DNA from: an uncultured Bacteroides sp.
GTDB lineage: Bacteria > Bacteroidota > Bacteroidia > Bacteroidales > Bacteroidaceae
DNA: 34,360 nt
NCBI RefSeq assembly: GCF_900547205.1
Contig: NZ_URFY01000048.1
Location: 1-34,360 of the forward strand
Reading direction: 5' to 3'
The notes beneath the pieces were generated by a model, which worked only from the letters and a program-made list of their open reading frames with translations, was not told where the DNA came from and ran no database searches. The stretch's first letter is position 1, and each line of letters opens with the position of its first letter. Made by a program: the position numbers and the translations under genes. Positions 30,823 to 34,360 of the stretch are shown here, one piece after another.

Positions 30823-33800
30823 TTAGAATGTTAGAGATAAACCGAACAATACTGTTCGCGGAGTAGGATAACGACCGTTATCAATGCCACGACCATAAGT
30901 GGTAGATACGGCAGGCTCAGGCGATACACCTTCATACCCGGTGATGTAGAATAGGTTCTGTCCCGTAATGTATACAGATGCATCAGTCATATGAATTTTG
31001 CTGATAAGTGTTTTCGGCAACTGATAGCTCAGGGTGATTTCACGCAAAGCTAGATAATCAGCTTTTTCGTAGTAACGAGAACTGTTGTTGTCGGCTGCTG
31101 TTGATCCGTTATTGGAACGGGTAATATTCTTTTTGCTCAGCTGGTCGGCGTAGTAGAACTTCGTAAGGTCCGAATTTGTATTTGTTTCACTCCACATATT
31201 CTTCACTTCTTTGATAAGATTGAAGCTACCCTGATACTGTCCTAAAGTACGGGCTTTCAGGTCATTATAAAGTGTGTGTCCCAGAGCATAGTCGAAACGT
31301 GCATAGAGTGAAACGCCTTTGTATCCAAATGTAGTAGAAAAACCACCGGTTACATTCGGGAAAATATTACCCACAACAGAGCGGTCGTAACCATTGATGA
31401 TGTTGTCGCCGTTTATGTCTTCCCAGCAAGCGTCACCCGGTTCGATGGGTTGCCATCCGGCAGATTCTTTATAAGTCTTGTTGGTCAGAGGATTAATCTG
31501 GTCGGCCAATCCGGGTCCATAAAGGTTGGCTACTTCGTCAATCCGATAGTTGGCGTATTGTTTTACATCGTCCCAATCTCTGAAAACGTGTTGTTGTTTG
31601 TAAGCAACCAATTCACCCAGTTTACCACCTTCCTGACGTCCGGCAATCCATTTAGTCGGGAATTTTCCGTTAGCGTCTACCTTGCCGGCGGCTACTTCAT
31701 AACCACCTACACGATTGTTGGTAACACCATTGTTGGGCAAGTCAATAATCTTATTGGCAACAGAAGTAATGTTTGCAGACATATCCCATGTGAAGCCTCC
31801 GCTATTGATGATATTTGCTTTCACTTCCGCTTCAAAACCAGAGTTGCGTAAAGTACCTTGATTGGTTACGATTTCTGAGAATCCCGTATATCCCGGCAAT
31901 GCCTGTTTCGTTAGCAGGTCTTTTGTGTTTCGGCTATAGTAATCTAGAATGAAAGAAAGTCTGTTCTGAAAGAGTCCGATATCCAAACCTACTTCAAATG
32001 TCTGGCTCTGCTCCCAACGGAGGTTGGTGTTCAGCAGCTTGGAGTTGTAAAGTGCAGTTGAACCACCGTAAGTTTTAGAACCCACCTGTCCGTATTCTCC
32101 ATATACTTCGTAGTTTCCGATGCCGTTTACATTACCGTTTACACCATAACTTAGACGCGGCTTTAAGTTAGAGATAACCTCGGACAGCTTAGATTCTTTC
32201 CAGAAGTTTTCCTCCATAATGTTCCAACCTATCGATACGCCCGGAAAGAATCCCCAACGATTATCTTTCAAGCGGGAGATACCGTCGTAGCGTGCTGTGA
32301 ATGACAGTAGATACTTCATGTTGTAGTTGTAATTGACACGACCGAAACCTGAAAGAATGCGGTAAGCAGTCTTTTCAGTTCGTGTGAAAGTTCTTTCAGA
32401 ACCCACATTCAAGGTAGAAACATCATCTGTAGGAGAACCAGTGGTTTTTGCTTCAAAGTCAAATTGATTGTAGGTATAGTATTCACCGCCTATCATTGCA
32501 TCCAGATTATGTTTTTCAGCAAAAGTTTTTGTGTAGGTCAGTGAAGCGTTCAACTGAATCTGATTATACTTCTGAATCCATGCTTCAGCTTGGCGAGTTG
32601 TCTCGGGAGTAGAAGCAGTCTGAGTCTGATAGGCTTTGTTGAATTTCTCTCTCTGATATTGGTAATTCAGCAAAGAAGCATTTCCGCTCAATACCAGTTG
32701 TTTGGGAAGAATATCCAGCGTAAATCCCATATTGTAAGTAGCACGAGAGGTGCTGTTCGTTTGTGTCAGGCGATCTCTGTAGTAAGCAGGATTACCATCA
32801 CCGGTTCCAAATCCGGAAGCAGGAGTGCCGTCTTCGTTCCATGGACTCCATGTGGGGCGTTGAGCACGGGTACGATAGAAAAACTCATAAGTACCAATCC
32901 ATAGTTCCGGTCGGGTAGACCATACATAAGAAACCCCGGCTTTCACGTTCAGGATAGGCAATACCTTATACGAACCGTTGAATGATCCGCTGAAACGTTT
33001 GAAACCTGTTCCTTTAATCATACCGTCTTCATTGTAATATCCCAAGCTGCTAGCAAATGTGCTTTTATCATTACCGCCTGTTATATTAAGGTAGTGGTCT
33101 TGCGTGATGGCGCTGCTGCTGAATACTTCGTCATCCAGCTGGCCGTTGTAGTCCTTGAAAAGAATTTGTTTTCCTTCATAGAAGGGGTCGTTCATAGTAG
33201 ACCATCCTTCATTCTGGAGGTGGGCAGTTTCATCGTTCAGATAACGGATGTCATAAAGGTTGTTACCGATACCATAACCTGCCTGTGTATCTACGTTTGT
33301 ACGTCCGGTTCTCAGGTATCCCAAACGGTTGTAGTAAATGTAATCTTCGGCATTGCAAAATTCATATCCTTTGCGGGTGAAGTTCTTGCCTATCTTGAAT
33401 TTGTAGTTGATAGAGGTTTTTCCTTCCTTGCCGCTCTTCGTTTCAATCAGGATAACTCCACCATTGGCACGGGCTCCATAGATGGCGGTAGATGCAGCGT
33501 CTTTTAGAATCTGGATGGATTCGATGTCGGAGGGGTTGACGTCTGACATACTGTTGCGTACAATTCCATCCACAACAACCAGTGCGCTACTGTTGTCACC
33601 GGTAATAGTAGCACCACCACGCAGTGTGATGTCAGGGTTCGCACCCGGCTGACCGGTAGTGTTGACAACGCGAAGACCTGTTACGGAGCCTTGCAAAGAT
33701 TGTCCGGCATTACTGTAAGCGGCGTTTTTCAAAACTGTATTATCCAGTTTTGAAATTGCAGTTGTCAATGTGGCGCGTTTTTGTGCGCCGCCATAACCTG

Positions 33801-34116
33801 TGATTATGACTTCGTCCAAAACTTCCGTATCGTCCTCTAAAACTACGTTTAGAGCTTGTCCAGTGTACTTGATTTCTTGTGTTTTATAACCGACAAAAGA
33901 AATCTGGATAATATCTCCGTTCTTTACATCGCTTAAAGTGAATTTACCGTCAAAATCGGTAATGGTACCTAATGTAGTACCCTTAACTAAAACAGACGCA
34001 CCAATCACAGTTTCGCCTGCTTGGTCAGTAACCACACCTGTAATAGTCTTGGTTTGTGCCATAACCCCTATAGAGGTTATTAAACACAACATCAGCAAAA
34101 AGATGCTTTTTTTCAT
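30823..34116 (-). CDS. SusC/RagA family TonB-dependent outer membrane transporter
   Basis: A 1097-residue SusC-like porin. A signal peptide (MKKSIFLLMLCLITSIGVMA) is followed directly by the carboxypeptidase-regulatory-like domain (TKTITGVVTDQAGETVIGAS onward, about 21-100), the TonB-box region LDEVIITGYGG, the plug domain (SLQGSVTGLRVV, ITLRGGATI, ALVVVDGI, IESIQILKDAASTAIYGARA) and a 22-strand-type barrel ending RTVLFGLSLTF. No STN domain precedes it, so it is not expected to signal to an anti-sigma factor. The frame can be read back to 34173 but MKKSIF at 34116 is the signal-peptide start. It forms a pair with susD. The substrate is unknown. Confidence 0.95.
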   Translation of the reverse strand: MKKSIFLLMLCLITSIGVMAQTKTITGVVTDQAGETVIGASVLVKGTTLGTITDFDGKFTLSDVKNGDIIQISFVGYKTQEIKYTGQALNVVLEDDTEVLDEVIITGYGGAQKRATLTTAISKLDNTVLKNAAYSNAGQSLQGSVTGLRVVNTTGQPGANPDITLRGGATITGDNSSALVVVDGIVRNSMSDVNPSDIESIQILKDAASTAIYGARANGGVILIETKSGKEGKTSINYKFKIGKNFTRKGYEFCNAEDYIYYNRLGYLRTGRTNVDTQAGYGIGNNLYDIRYLNDETAHLQNEGWSTMNDPFYEGKQILFKDYNGQLDDEVFSSSAITQDHYLNITGGNDKSTFASSLGYYNEDGMIKGTGFKRFSGSFNGSYKVLPILNVKAGVSYVWSTRPELWIGTYEFFYRTRAQRPTWSPWNEDGTPASGFGTGDGNPAYYRDRLTQTNSTSRATYNMGFTLDILPKQLVLSGNASLLNYQYQREKFNKAYQTQTASTPETTRQAEAWIQKYNQIQLNASLTYTKTFAEKHNLDAMIGGEYYTYNQFDFEAKTTGSPTDDVSTLNVGSERTFTRTEKTAYRILSGFGRVNYNYNMKYLLSFTARYDGISRLKDNRWGFFPGVSIGWNIMEENFWKESKLSEVISNLKPRLSYGVNGNVNGIGNYEVYGEYGQVGSKTYGGSTALYNSKLLNTNLRWEQSQTFEVGLDIGLFQNRLSFILDYYSRNTKDLLTKQALPGYTGFSEIVTNQGTLRNSGFEAEVKANIINSGGFTWDMSANITSVANKIIDLPNNGVTNNRVGGYEVAAGKVDANGKFPTKWIAGRQEGGKLGELVAYKQQHVFRDWDDVKQYANYRIDEVANLYGPGLADQINPLTNKTYKESAGWQPIEPGDACWEDINGDNIINGYDRSVVGNIFPNVTGGFSTTFGYKGVSLYARFDYALGHTLYNDLKARTLGQYQGSFNLIKEVKNMWSETNTNSDLTKFYYADQLSKKNITRSNNGSTAADNNSSRYYEKADYLALREITLSYQLPKTLISKIHMTDASVYITGQNLFYITGYEGVSPEPAVSTTYGRGIDNGRYPTPRTVLFGLSLTF

Positions 34117-34256
34117 AAGTATTACTTTTAAATTTATAGATAAGGAATTATTTAAAAACCTGCATAAGTTCAATTAGAACTTATACAAATAGTTTTTGTT
34201 GTTCGCACTCAGTTTGTTCTTTACAATTTGTTGGATGCTTAAATCTACATCTTAAA
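34117..34256 (-). other. Long 5' leader of the susC-like gene
   Basis: From the promoter the untranslated leader is about 140 bases. It contains the inverted repeat ATAAGTTC (34164-34171)/GAACTTAT (34177-34184) with a 5-base loop. Long susC leaders in Bacteroides can be targets for antisense or trans-acting control, but no such partner is visible here. Confidence 0.45.
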
Positions 34257-34262
34257 CCGCTG

Positions 34263-34293
34263 CAAATATATGTATAATATTAATAAACACAAA
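34263..34293 (-). promoter_or_regulatory. Promoter of the susCD-like operon
   Basis: On the minus strand TATATTTG (34263-34270) and TTTG (34290-34293) are exactly 19 bases apart, a near-ideal vegetative promoter. This argues for housekeeping sigma rather than an ECF sigma factor. Bases 34294-34360 are AT-rich, with no gene visible. Confidence 0.8.
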
Positions 34294-34360
34294 CTATTTA
34301 ATAAAATTATTTTTTATATATTCCAACTTCTCTAAAATAGTAGATTATTTATTAGCATTT

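Noticed and set aside
34117..34173. The longer start of the SusC-like gene
   Set aside because: The added 19 residues precede a complete signal peptide starting MKKSIF, so they would spoil export.
1..34360. tRNA, rRNA, phage or transposase genes
   Set aside because: No cloverleaf, rRNA, integrase or transposase sequence was noticed in reading both strands; a covariance-model search was not possible here.

Overview
The window looks like chromosomal DNA of a gut Bacteroides, close to the B. thetaiotaomicron/B. ovatus group. Supporting signs are a SusC/SusD pair, a DUF4270 lipoprotein, a DUF5687 ABC permease, an NfnA-NfnB fusion annotated in Bacteroides as a glutamate synthase-like protein, and Bacteroidetes promoters: the -7 element TAnnTTTG, sometimes with a TTTG about 19-21 bases upstream, lies in front of many genes. 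Most of the window is conserved housekeeping sequence. I see no phage, insertion sequence, CRISPR array, tRNA or rRNA gene.

Layout: (1) 1-225 is non-coding with a short repeat cluster. (2) A Crp/Fnr regulator (minus) is divergent from a MarC membrane protein (plus), which abuts a convergent rhomboid protease. (3) 2596-7233 is a plus-strand operon: GH133-type glycogen debranching protein, GT4 glycogen-synthase-like transferase and GH57 alpha-amylase-like protein, closed by a terminator. (4) On the minus strand, a truncated GT5 starch-synthase-like protein precedes a DUF4270 lipoprotein, divergent from panC-panD. (5) Minus strand: NfnAB-like flavoprotein, a FucP-type sugar transporter, serS, and rplU-rpmA. 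(6) 17226-17665 is a repeat-rich gap. (7) A long minus-strand run holds miaA, a diacylglycerol-kinase-like gene, kdsA, an M16 peptidase, an ABC permease and ATPase, an NlpC/P60 lipoprotein, a TraB/GumN protein and a HAD phosphatase. (8) An unknown coiled-coil membrane protein, then a stand-alone SusC-SusD pair to the right edge.

How the genes fit together: the glycogen group is the most interesting part. The GT4 protein keeps its E-x7-E motif. Three partners appear to have lost residues thought essential for catalysis: GH57 has Ser and Glu where Glu and Asp are expected, the debranching protein has TWMN instead of TWMD, and GT5 lacks the K-x-G-G loop and its whole C-terminal half. The GH57 protein also ends in a histone-H1-like Lys/Ala tail. 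This suggests a glycogen assembly or regulatory complex built largely from pseudoenzymes. panC and panD supply two steps towards pantothenate. The minus-strand run from miaA to the HAD gene mixes tRNA modification, LPS sugar synthesis (KdsA) and envelope functions.

Starts were moved inward for several genes (rhomboid, panC, HAD, ABC ATPase, miaA, susC, marC), because the longest frame begins with TTG or GTG, or because the -7 promoter element overlaps the longer start. All family names come from reading the translations; no database search was run.
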